Positions 1 through 5,088 of a stretch of 5,365 bases of DNA are shown piece by piece. This DNA is from an uncultured Ktedonobacteraceae bacterium. Lineage in GTDB: Bacteria; Chloroflexota; Ktedonobacteria; Ktedonobacterales; Ktedonobacteraceae. A program made the translations under genes and the position numbers. The notes under the pieces are model-generated. The model saw only the letters and a list, made by a program, of their open reading frames with translations, did not search any database and was not told where the DNA came from. How positions within the stretch are numbered: position 1 is the stretch's first letter; each line of letters opens with the position of its first letter. The stretch covers positions 1 through 5,365 of the forward strand of contig CATPCK010000506.1 of assembly GCA_955652655.1 (NCBI GenBank). The letters are read 5' to 3'.

Positions 1-1
1 A

Positions 2-319
2 GAGATGATTGAAGTTTGCAAGCAACACGCTCTCATCGGTTCAGACCTCTGGAATTTGCCTGAAGATGAACGCAACGCGGTGATGGTCGCACAGCAGCGA
101 GACCGTCCCTTAGAAGAAGTGCTTCACGAAGAAGAGCAGGTGTATGCTCAGTTGCTTGAAGCAGTACAGGCACTCACCGACGAGGATTTCAACGACCCCC
201 ACCGCTTTCGTTACATGTCCAAAGAATGGATTCCGTGGCAGATCATTGCTGGCTGTTCGTTCAGGCACTATAGTGAGCACATTCCATCGATACGTGCCTG
301 GCTCCAGCAAAAGGCCTGA
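2..319 (+). CDS. DinB/DfsB-like four-helix-bundle protein, 3' part (5' end outside window)
   Basis: The reading frame is open to the left edge, so the ATG at 5 is probably an internal methionine and the true start lies outside the window. About 104 residues from that Met are visible; relatives of the DinB/YfiT/DfsB (DUF1706) superfamily usually have roughly 150-180 residues. The visible part is helical and acidic. It ends with a His-Tyr-x-Glu-His motif (His88 and His92 counted from the internal Met) followed by IRAWLQQ, a typical closing helix for this fold, where histidines from different helices can bind a divalent metal. Members act as thiol-dependent transferases, as resistance proteins such as ClbS/DfsB, or have no known role. 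Family placement comes from overall pattern; the specific substrate is unknown. The stop is TGA at 317-319. Confidence 0.7.
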   Translation, partial: EMIEVCKQHALIGSDLWNLPEDERNAVMVAQQRDRPLEEVLHEEEQVYAQLLEAVQALTDEDFNDPHRFRYMSKEWIPWQIIAGCSFRHYSEHIPSIRAWLQQKA

Positions 320-429
320 TGAACTTAAACAGTGGATAAGCATAAGCGCTTAGAGATGAGTAACTCGAGACGTATATAGCATATGAATCCCTGTCAGTCC
401 CAGGTACTGGCACGAAATGTTTTCCTACC

Positions 430-436
430 AGGAAGG
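430..436 (+). promoter_or_regulatory. Ribosome binding site that fixes the lipoprotein start
   Basis: AGGAAGG lies six bases before the ATG at 443. No comparable site precedes the earlier in-frame ATG at 383, so the start at 443 is preferred, which also places a proper lipoprotein signal at the N-terminus. Confidence 0.7.
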
Positions 437-442
437 TTCATA

Positions 443-1018
443 ATGTTACGTCTCGTTTTGCGCGGATTAAAAACTCCTCTTTCTCACAAAAGAATACAAG
501 CAAATTTTCTAACCATCATGCTTTGCCTGTTCATCATCGCCAGTGTGCTGGCTGCCTGTGGTACAGCCCCTACAGGGCAAGCGGCAAGTCAGGTAACGCC
601 GACGCCAACAGCCGTATCAACACTTGCTCCAACGCCAACGGCGACACATACGCCAAAGCCCACACCCACACCAACGGTGCAGCCAGCGCAACCAACCTCG
701 CCTCCGGTGGTAGCGGCACAACCCATCCTTGACTTGCGACCATCGTCGATGAGTATAGTTGGGCATCTCGACTGTAATAAAGGGCAGGCTTTCGTCTGCT
801 CCGCAAGAGTGCTCTCCAGATCGGACGCGCAAAGGCCGCTAAACTGGTTTGCATTCACCAACGTGTCAGCGCACGTTGCCTTCAGTCCAGCTGCTGGTTC
901 GCTTGCCCCCGGACAAAGCGTACTGGTGACGATTACCGTGCCATTCAATGATAGTACGGCTGGTTTATTCTTTTTCCGCGGGCCAATCAATTCACATACA
1001 ATCACATGGGCGTGCTAA
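443..1018 (+). CDS. Secreted lipoprotein with Thr-Pro linker and BACON-like domain
   Basis: This encodes a predicted 191-residue exported lipoprotein. A basic N-terminal region (residues 1-20) is followed by a hydrophobic segment (about 22-37) and a lipobox LAAC with the lipidated cysteine at residue 39. Residues 52-88 form a low-complexity linker rich in Thr-Pro repeats, a common spacer in Chloroflexota surface proteins. The C-terminal part (about 95-191) resembles BACON/Ig-like beta-sandwich repeats: it has the PLNWFAFTN strand followed by SPAAGSLAPGQSVLVTITV. Two cysteines (111 and 119) could form a disulfide, and the protein ends exactly on a third (191). BACON-like domains are usually associated with binding or spacer roles; no catalytic motif is visible and no substrate can be assigned. 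An alternative start at 383 would add 20 residues without a ribosome binding site. The gene converges with the minus-strand regulator, about 60 bases away. Confidence 0.85.
   Translation: MLRLVLRGLKTPLSHKRIQANFLTIMLCLFIIASVLAACGTAPTGQAASQVTPTPTAVSTLAPTPTATHTPKPTPTPTVQPAQPTSPPVVAAQPILDLRPSSMSIVGHLDCNKGQAFVCSARVLSRSDAQRPLNWFAFTNVSAHVAFSPAAGSLAPGQSVLVTITVPFNDSTAGLFFFRGPINSHTITWAC
596..706 (+). repeat. Low-complexity Thr-Pro coding repeat
   Basis: This is an imperfect array of ACG/ACA-CCN codon pairs (ACGCCGACGCCAACA and variants) inside the lipoprotein gene, encoding the Thr-Pro linker at residues 52-88. The third positions vary, so selection appears to act on the protein rather than on DNA repeat identity. 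Its antisense strand yields long spurious Val-Gly-rich reading frames. Confidence 0.8.
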
Positions 1019-1079
1019 GCAGAATGGCAGTTTGAGCTCCTGCCTGGGGAAATGGGACACCTGTATCCATTGTGAGCAA

Positions 1080-1712
1080 TCATGTGTTTGACACCGTGAA
1101 ACAACAGCGAGGTGCATCACCTTTTTCACACTGCTCCTGGACCGGTACTCCTACCAGCTCCGTAATCAGTGTTTCGGCAAGGTGGCAAACCTCAGGGTGA
1201 CCAGGTACGGCAACCGCAAGTGGGCAGCTATATCCGCGGATACGATAGGTATGCTCATCAGACGCTTCTAGTTCTGCCATACCGCCCAGTTCATTGAGGA
1301 CCTCGACGGCCCCTTCAAGTCGTGTAGGCAGATCGCCCGGTGGGATATTCCACTTCGTCGCTATACCGTGCCCTACCTTGCGCAACGCTATTTCCATCTC
1401 CTCGGGGGTCATTTGTTCAGACAAAACATCTAAAAGCCGGTGAAGGACAGGACCATACGCTTTCGGAAAAAGATACTCGGCTTCTGCCGTTAGTTCGTAA
1501 ACATAAGATGGTTTACCACTACCGCGGCGCGCGCCTCGCTGTTGCACAATGCCATCTCGTTCAAGCGTCGCAAGATGTGCACGCACGGCGTTATCCGTGA
1601 GGGCAAGTTCCTGGGCCAATTCTTCTACCGTGCGACTACTACGCCGGAGTAGCGTCACAATTCTTCCCCGCGTGCTTTCTAAAAAACGTTGGTTCCAGTT
1701 CGCTAGTGGCAT
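1080..1712 (-). CDS. SufR-like iron-sulfur winged-helix transcriptional regulator
   Basis: This encodes a 210-residue DNA-binding regulator. The N-terminal winged helix-turn-helix of the ArsR/DeoR/MarR style spans about residues 8-75: RIVTLLRRSSRTVEELA, then the recognition helix LTDNAVRAHLATLERDGIV, then a basic wing RGARRGSGKPSYVYELT. The C-terminal half ends with cysteines at 163, 176, 195, 203 and 204 (C-x12-C-x18-C-x7-CC) in a setting (SCPLA, HPEVCHLAE, GVPVQEQC) that resembles the [4Fe-4S]-binding region of SufR-type regulators. SufR normally represses suf iron-sulfur assembly genes, but no suf gene is visible here; instead the gene is divergent from a Rieske protein. The start at 1712 is chosen for its strong GGAGGAG site; upstream in-frame codons would add 46 implausible residues running through the promoter region. 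Confidence is high for a winged-helix regulator and moderate for cluster binding. Confidence 0.85.
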   Translation of the reverse strand: MPLANWNQRFLESTRGRIVTLLRRSSRTVEELAQELALTDNAVRAHLATLERDGIVQQRGARRGSGKPSYVYELTAEAEYLFPKAYGPVLHRLLDVLSEQMTPEEMEIALRKVGHGIATKWNIPPGDLPTRLEGAVEVLNELGGMAELEASDEHTYRIRGYSCPLAVAVPGHPEVCHLAETLITELVGVPVQEQCEKGDAPRCCFTVSNT

Positions 1713-1716
1713 ACAT

Positions 1717-1723
1717 CTCCTCC
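1717..1723 (-). promoter_or_regulatory. Strong ribosome binding site of the regulator gene
   Basis: GGAGGAG on the minus strand ends four bases before the ATG at 1712. It is the best Shine-Dalgarno match in the window and rules out the longer reading frame that begins at 1850. Confidence 0.8.
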
Positions 1724-1736
1724 ATTTCTGCTTCTC

Positions 1737-1766
1737 AGTGTAACCTACACATAGATAATTTGTCAA
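1737..1766 (-). promoter_or_regulatory. Predicted sigma70-type promoter for the SufR-like regulator
   Basis: On the minus strand a perfect TTGACA -35 (1766-1761) is followed after 18 bases by TACACT (1742-1737), a 4/6 match to the -10 consensus. Transcription would begin near 1730, giving a very short leader that contains the GGAGGAG ribosome binding site. The -35 lies three bases from the inverted repeat at 1769-1790, so a protein bound there could control this promoter too. Confidence 0.5.
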
Positions 1767-1768
1767 GT

Positions 1769-1790
1769 AAGTCAAATAAATCATTGACTT
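1769..1790. promoter_or_regulatory. Candidate operator: inverted repeat AAGTCAA-N8-TTGACTT
   Basis: A perfect 7-base inverted repeat (1769-1775 and 1784-1790) with an 8-base AT-rich centre lies between the two predicted divergent promoters. Its right arm contains the -35 element of the rightward promoter. A further GTCAA half-site at 1762-1766 lies nine bases to the left in direct orientation and overlaps the leftward -35. The arrangement is typical of an operator bound by a dimeric winged-helix protein, and the adjacent SufR-like regulator is the obvious candidate. It does not match the CAAC-N6-GTTG element described for cyanobacterial SufR, so the regulator assignment is inference. Confidence 0.5.
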
Positions 1791-1812
1791 TTGTCTTATT
1801 CTATGGTATAGA
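1784..1812 (+). promoter_or_regulatory. Predicted sigma70-type promoter for the Rieske gene
   Basis: TTGACT (1784-1789, 5/6 match to -35), a 17-base spacer and TATAGA (1807-1812) form a near-consensus promoter, with transcription expected to begin at about 1819. The -10 sits inside a second inverted repeat, TTCTAT-GGT-ATAGAA (1799-1813). The resulting untranslated leader would be about 155 bases, long enough to carry regulatory structure. Confidence 0.65.
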
Positions 1813-1820
1813 AATAGACA

Positions 1821-1860
1821 AAGCAGGATGACGCAGTTATCCATCGTCAAGGACCTGCTT
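1821..1860 (+). promoter_or_regulatory. 5' leader hairpin of the Rieske transcript
   Basis: AAGCAGG (1821-1827) pairs with CCTGCTT (1854-1860). Inside, after a small asymmetric internal loop, TGACG (1829-1833) pairs with CGTCA (1845-1849), leaving an 11-base apical loop. This makes a 12-base-pair stem-loop beginning within a few bases of the predicted transcription start. No U-tract follows, so it is not an ordinary terminator. It could stabilise the mRNA 5' end or act as a binding site; the role is unknown. Confidence 0.45.
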
Positions 1861-1972
1861 CACTTATGTATCGTTCGTACATTATTGAAGTGCTTGTTGG
1901 CTCTAACGTGGCTGGATCAAATGTATAAGGATGATGCCAGGCCATTATTCGTTCATGAGGAGAGAGAAGACT

Positions 1973-2941
1973 ATGTGTGATACCTGTGGTTGTCAAGGAA
2001 ATGTCTCAACTGTCTCAAGTGAGAGTTCCGCGTCGCAAACGTCCCCTATCAGTTCTGTAGCCGAATTGGCTTCCATACGTCAGCCCTTTGCAGAGCGTTT
2101 CAGCGACGGCTTGCAACATGCAATTCAGGTGGTGATTGGTTCGCAGCGCAAGCCACCCAGGCGCATCAAAAGCTTGCTGAATGGGACAGTATTAGGCCAT
2201 CCCCTACACCCGGCCATCACCGATGTGCCCATAGGTTCCTGGATGCTTGCTGCGATTTTCGATATCATCTGGCTTATTTCCCCGCTAAGTTATGCATGGG
2301 CAGCACGTGGAGCGCTGATAGCAGTGGCGGTGGGTATTGTGGGAGCGCTGGGAGCCGCCGTGACGGGTCTGACGGACTGGAGTGATACGTATGGTTCCGA
2401 GCGCAGCATTGGCCTGAATCATGCCATTTTTAACGTGACGGCGCTGGCCCTTTACGTCATCTCGCTCGTGCTGCGGTTCATCACGGCTGCGGGCGATAGC
2501 GTGATTGCCGCGATCATTGGTTTTGTTGGTCTCGCAGCCGTGCTCTATGCGGCCTATCTCGGCGGAGAAATGGTCTTCACAAAAGGGACGTCCGTCAATC
2601 ACACTGCCTGGGAGGCAGGGAGCGACGACTACCAAGCTGTGCTGCCAGTCGAGGGTATTGAGGAAAACAAGCTGTATCGCGTTACTGCGGCCGGAGTGCC
2701 TGTTATCTTATTGCGGCAGGGGCTCCAGTTCTTTGCCATCTCGGCAACATGTTCTCATGCTGGTGGTCCATTGGATGAAGGGACGCTGCAAGGCGATATC
2801 GTTGAGTGCCCCTGGCATGGGTCGCGTTTCTGCATGCGTGATGGGCGCGTGCTCACCGGTCCTGCAACGGCGAAACAACCTCGTTATGACGTACGTGTGC
2901 GTAATGGCCATGTTGAGGTCAAACGCATCGGCGAACATTGA
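1973..2941 (+). CDS. DUF2231 membrane protein fused to a Rieske [2Fe-2S] domain
   Basis: This encodes a 322-residue membrane-anchored iron-sulfur protein. The N-terminus, MCDTCGCQG, holds Cys2, Cys5 and Cys7 in a CxxCxC arrangement, followed by a Ser-rich hydrophilic stretch to about residue 65. Residues 70-205 match the DUF2231 pattern: GHPLHPAITDVPIG (His76, His79), four predicted membrane segments (about 86-104, 111-133, 149-170, 177-196) and the closing GGEMVFTKG. Residues 220-319 form a Rieske domain with the ligand pairs Cys260-x-His262 and Cys279-x2-His282 (CSHAGG and CPWHGS), as in arene-dioxygenase-type Rieske ferredoxins. All four ligands are present, so a redox-active cluster is expected; the electron partner is unknown. 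The start at 1973 is chosen because GAGGAGAGAG precedes it and CxxCxC begins there; in-frame ATGs at 1931, 1934 and 1955 lack good sites. It is divergent from the SufR-like regulator and precedes folE. Confidence 0.88.
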   Translation: MCDTCGCQGNVSTVSSESSASQTSPISSVAELASIRQPFAERFSDGLQHAIQVVIGSQRKPPRRIKSLLNGTVLGHPLHPAITDVPIGSWMLAAIFDIIWLISPLSYAWAARGALIAVAVGIVGALGAAVTGLTDWSDTYGSERSIGLNHAIFNVTALALYVISLVLRFITAAGDSVIAAIIGFVGLAAVLYAAYLGGEMVFTKGTSVNHTAWEAGSDDYQAVLPVEGIEENKLYRVTAAGVPVILLRQGLQFFAISATCSHAGGPLDEGTLQGDIVECPWHGSRFCMRDGRVLTGPATAKQPRYDVRVRNGHVEVKRIGEH

Positions 2942-2958
2942 TCGCTCGATGTTGCGCT

Positions 2959-2987
2959 GGGATGAGTGCTTGCAGTTCTCTCATCCC
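2959..2987 (+). terminator. Intergenic hairpin after the Rieske gene, possible terminator or processing site
   Basis: GGGATGAG (2959-2966) and CTCATCCC (2980-2987) form a perfect 8-base-pair stem with a 13-base loop, 18 bases after the Rieske stop. Only a weak TTGTG follows rather than a U-tract, so efficient intrinsic termination is doubtful. It may be a partial terminator, or a stem protecting the upstream mRNA. Confidence 0.4.
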
Positions 2988-3050
2988 TTGTGCTGATCGT
3001 CTATTGCAACAACACGTGCGGATAGACACAGCAGCGATGGTAATAACGAC

Positions 3051-3056
3051 TATAAT
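3051..3056 (+). promoter_or_regulatory. Consensus -10 element upstream of folE
   Basis: A perfect TATAAT lies 18 bases before the TTG start and 48 before the ATG start of folE. No -35 match is found at 16-18 bases; TAGACA at 3023-3028 is a good match but 22 bases away. If used, transcription would begin near 3063, inside the AGGGAG site of the TTG start, which would favour the downstream ATG at 3105. Confidence 0.35.
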
Positions 3057-3074
3057 GACAAGGGAGAAATACGG

Positions 3075-3722
3075 TTGTTTGATCGAGAGAGAGATGATCT
3101 GAAAATGCGTAGAGAAATTGATCTCCATCGCCGTTTCGTTTCGGATGAGCAGATGCTCCGGTTTGAGGGCTACGCGGCCGAAATCTTTGAGGCATGTGGT
3201 TTAGATCTTCGTACGCGAGCGACTGAGCACACGCCAAAACGCTTTATTCAAGCGCTGTTTGATGCTACAGATGGTTACGATGGCGATCCAAAGCTGCTCA
3301 CGACATTTGACAACGAGTACCGGGATGAACCTCATAGCCGTCTCAGCCAGGTGATAGAGGGACCGATACCGTTCTCCGCGCTCTGTGAGCACCACGCACT
3401 ACCTTTTCACGGGCGGGCCTACGTGGGATACGTCGCGGACGAGCAGATTATTGGTATTTCCAAGCTTACGCGTCTTGTGCGGATGTTTGCAAAACGCTTT
3501 ACGATGCAAGAACGATTGGGACAGCAGATCGCAGATGCCTTCGATGCCATGCTTCAGCCGTATGGGGTAGCGGTCTATCTCGAGGCCCAACACCTCTGCA
3601 AGGTAATGCGAGGAGTGCGAGAGGCGAGCCCGCTGACACGGACATCGACCTGGCGTGGCGAATTTGAAAGCAATTCATCCTTGCGGGTCGAGTTCTTGCT
3701 CGCAACAGGAGCAGATCTGTAA
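3075..3722 (+). CDS. folE: GTP cyclohydrolase I (FolE)
   Basis: This enzyme converts GTP to 7,8-dihydroneopterin triphosphate plus formate, the entry step to folate, other pterins and 7-deazapurines, in the cytoplasm as a homodecamer. From the TTG start the protein has 215 residues, close to the family norm. The signature ALCEHHALPFHG carries Zn ligands Cys104 and His107 plus catalytic His106; GISKLTRLVRMFAKRF and TMQERLGQQIADA match the conserved core, and EAQHLCKVMRGV supplies catalytic His173 and third Zn ligand Cys175. All key residues are present, so it should be an active zinc-dependent type I enzyme. The TTG at 3075 has AGGGAG eight bases upstream; an ATG at 3105 (205 residues) lies nearer the usual family start and cannot be excluded. 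The gene is 133 bases after the Rieske gene and 77 bases before the RibD-type reductase, probably co-transcribed with the latter. Confidence 0.93.
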   Translation: MFDRERDDLKMRREIDLHRRFVSDEQMLRFEGYAAEIFEACGLDLRTRATEHTPKRFIQALFDATDGYDGDPKLLTTFDNEYRDEPHSRLSQVIEGPIPFSALCEHHALPFHGRAYVGYVADEQIIGISKLTRLVRMFAKRFTMQERLGQQIADAFDAMLQPYGVAVYLEAQHLCKVMRGVREASPLTRTSTWRGEFESNSSLRVEFLLATGADL

Positions 3723-3786
3723 GTAATCTCGCACGCTTAGACCGCACCGCAAGCGAGCATCGAGTTCTTATCAGTGTGCGGAGTAT

Positions 3787-3792
3787 AGGGAG
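3787..3792 (+). promoter_or_regulatory. Ribosome binding site that fixes the reductase start
   Basis: AGGGAG is placed seven bases before the ATG at 3800 and selects it over the in-frame GTG at 3776. The same motif with similar spacing precedes the TTG of folE. Confidence 0.65.
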
Positions 3793-3799
3793 TACAAGT

Positions 3800-4666
3800 A
3801 TGAATGTTTTGGCCCCGTTGGAGACACTCTTTACCGTGGAGCGCGGCAGTGACCTGCCGCTCCCACCTGACCTCTTGACCCTCTTCGGTCACCTTCAATT
3901 CCCGCCACGTCAAGGGCGGCCCTACGTCATTGGCAACTTTGTCACCACGCTTGACGGGGTCGTGACATTGAATGAACCGGGCCATGTGAGTGGCGGGGAC
4001 ATCAGCGGGTTCAACCGGCACGATCAAATGGTCATGGGACTGTTACGAGCCACTGCAGATGCTGTGATTGTTGGGGCCGGCACACTCCGCTCTGCTCCCA
4101 AACACCTCTGGACTGCCGAATACATCTATCCACCACTCTCGCACGCGTACCGGCAACTTCGGACGAGCCTGGGGAAGCCAGTACAACCATTGAACGTCAT
4201 CGTGAGCGCACACGCGAATATCAACCTTGATCTGCCGGTGTTTCAGTCAGGCCAGGTTCCTGTAGTGATCGTTACAACTCCTGACGGGTTGCAGCGCATC
4301 CGCGAACAGCATCTCCCCCGGTCAGTTCAAGTCCTGCCAGTACGTACTATCCACAGTACTGATTCACTCGATGTCCGCGCTATACTGGAGGCGGTGAACC
4401 ATGTCCAGCGCAGTGAGATGATCCTTGTCGAAGGTGGACCGCAGTTGATGGGCGACTTCTTTGCGGAGCAGTCCATTGATGAACTGTTCCTGACGCTTGC
4501 ACCTCAGATTGCCGGCCGGGATGGGCATATCGACCGGCCCGGGCTCGTCTCCGGGAAACGTTTTGCGCCGGAACATCCGCTCTGGGGAACGCTTATCGGC
4601 GTCAAACGGGGCGGTAGCCACCTGTTCCTTCGCTATGCATTCGAAGCGGTTGCTTTTGCTTTCTAG
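3800..4666 (+). CDS. RibD C-terminal-domain reductase (dihydrofolate/pyrimidine reductase superfamily)
   Basis: This encodes a 288-residue cytoplasmic NAD(P)H-dependent reductase of the RibD_C fold, related to the 5-amino-6-(5-phosphoribosylamino)uracil reductase of riboflavin synthesis and to DHFR. The core begins after a 40-residue N-terminal extension: GNFVTTLDGVV (45-55, strand and substrate-side loop), then the nucleotide-binding VIVGAGTLRSAPKHLW (89-104), and LVEGGPQLMGDFF (about 209-221), the second conserved glycine motif, followed by DELFLTLAPQIAGR. There is no deaminase domain, so it is not bifunctional RibD. Its place directly after folE suggests a pterin-related substrate, perhaps a dihydropterin or dihydrofolate, but a pyrimidine substrate remains possible; the exact reaction cannot be read from sequence. 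The stop TAG at 4664-4666 lies within a CTAG palindrome that is also the stop of the convergent antitoxin remnant. Confidence 0.85.
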   Translation: MNVLAPLETLFTVERGSDLPLPPDLLTLFGHLQFPPRQGRPYVIGNFVTTLDGVVTLNEPGHVSGGDISGFNRHDQMVMGLLRATADAVIVGAGTLRSAPKHLWTAEYIYPPLSHAYRQLRTSLGKPVQPLNVIVSAHANINLDLPVFQSGQVPVVIVTTPDGLQRIREQHLPRSVQVLPVRTIHSTDSLDVRAILEAVNHVQRSEMILVEGGPQLMGDFFAEQSIDELFLTLAPQIAGRDGHIDRPGLVSGKRFAPEHPLWGTLIGVKRGGSHLFLRYAFEAVAFAF

Positions 4667-4971
4667 GACGCGTGCCGGTTCTGGCGTATCCGCTCGAGTA
4701 CCCAGGTGCGTATCAGTGTTGCCTTCTTCATTCCGCGTTCACGTGCTATAGCATCTAGCTCGTGATTGGTTTCCGGGTCAAACCTCACTTAGACATTTGC
4801 AGAAAGTCCACGGGGCGCACGCACGGTTACAGGTGTCGTCTCCTGCTTAAAGTCGGTAAAGTCGTGAGTATCCCAAAACTCGGCCTCTTCCTCATAGCTA
4901 TGAAATGCGGGAATAGAGCCATGGGCTTCGGTGGGATATTCGGGTCCTTTGTAGTCTGTTCGCTCACTCAT
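4663..4971 (-). pseudogene. CopG-family antitoxin interrupted by an in-frame TAA
   Basis: The frame begins at ATG 4971, preceded by AGGA eight bases upstream, and runs 60 codons before TAA (4791-4789). Beyond it the same frame stays open for 41 codons to TAG (4665-4663). The first part carries the CopG_antitoxin pattern IPAFHSYEEEAEFWDTHDFTDF (residues 20-41). The part after the stop is a clear ribbon-helix-helix DNA-binding domain: VRFDPETNHELDAIA, ERGMKKATLI, then RTWVLERIRQN. The combined 102-codon length fits the family. The stop falls in the DNA-binding beta-strand, so the short product would lack both DNA binding and dimerisation. A single change such as CAA to TAA (Gln in a VQVRF strand) would explain it. 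Antitoxins of this family usually pair with a BrnT-like toxin, but none is visible here. A sequencing error is the main alternative. An upstream ATG at 4992 has a weaker site. Confidence 0.8.
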
Positions 4972-5088
4972 TTCTGGTTTCCTGCCTTCCATTCTCGATA
5001 TGCGCGGCGCTCTTTTGTACTGGCTCTCCGGGAACTGACTGGATAGAAATTCCCTGCGCCTTTAGGGGCAAGTACCACGGCAAAGAGT

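Noticed and set aside
373..378. TATATA as a -10 element for the lipoprotein gene
   Set aside because: The matching -35 position (TTAGAG) is only a 2/6 match, so a promoter cannot be supported.
589..1005. Minus-strand 138-codon open frame opposite the lipoprotein
   Set aside because: It is Val-Gly-rich antisense of the Thr-Pro linker, lacks a ribosome binding site, and the plus-strand frame has a clear lipobox and domain.
1026..1044. GGCAG-N9-CTGCC hairpin between convergent genes as a bidirectional terminator
   Set aside because: The stem is only five base pairs and neither strand has a U-tract; it could be chance.
1713..1850. 46-residue N-terminal extension of the regulator from ATG 1850
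   Set aside because: It runs through both predicted promoters and the inverted repeat, is not like any winged-helix N-terminus, and the GGAGGAG site marks the start at 1712.
2285..2635. Minus-strand 116-codon frame inside the Rieske gene
   Set aside because: The plus-strand protein has clear membrane segments and family motifs there; the antisense product has no recognisable pattern.
3728..3764. CTCGC/GCGAG and GCTT/AAGC pairings between folE and the reductase
   Set aside because: The stems are short and interrupted with large loops, so no convincing terminator or attenuator can be drawn.
4762..5046. Plus-strand 94-codon open frame
   Set aside because: It is the shadow of the antitoxin remnant, has no recognisable motif and no good start signal.
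5057..5072. Imperfect palindrome (TGCGCCTTTAGGGGCA) after the flavoenzyme gene as a terminator
   Set aside because: It has an internal mismatch, almost no loop and no following U-tract on the minus strand.
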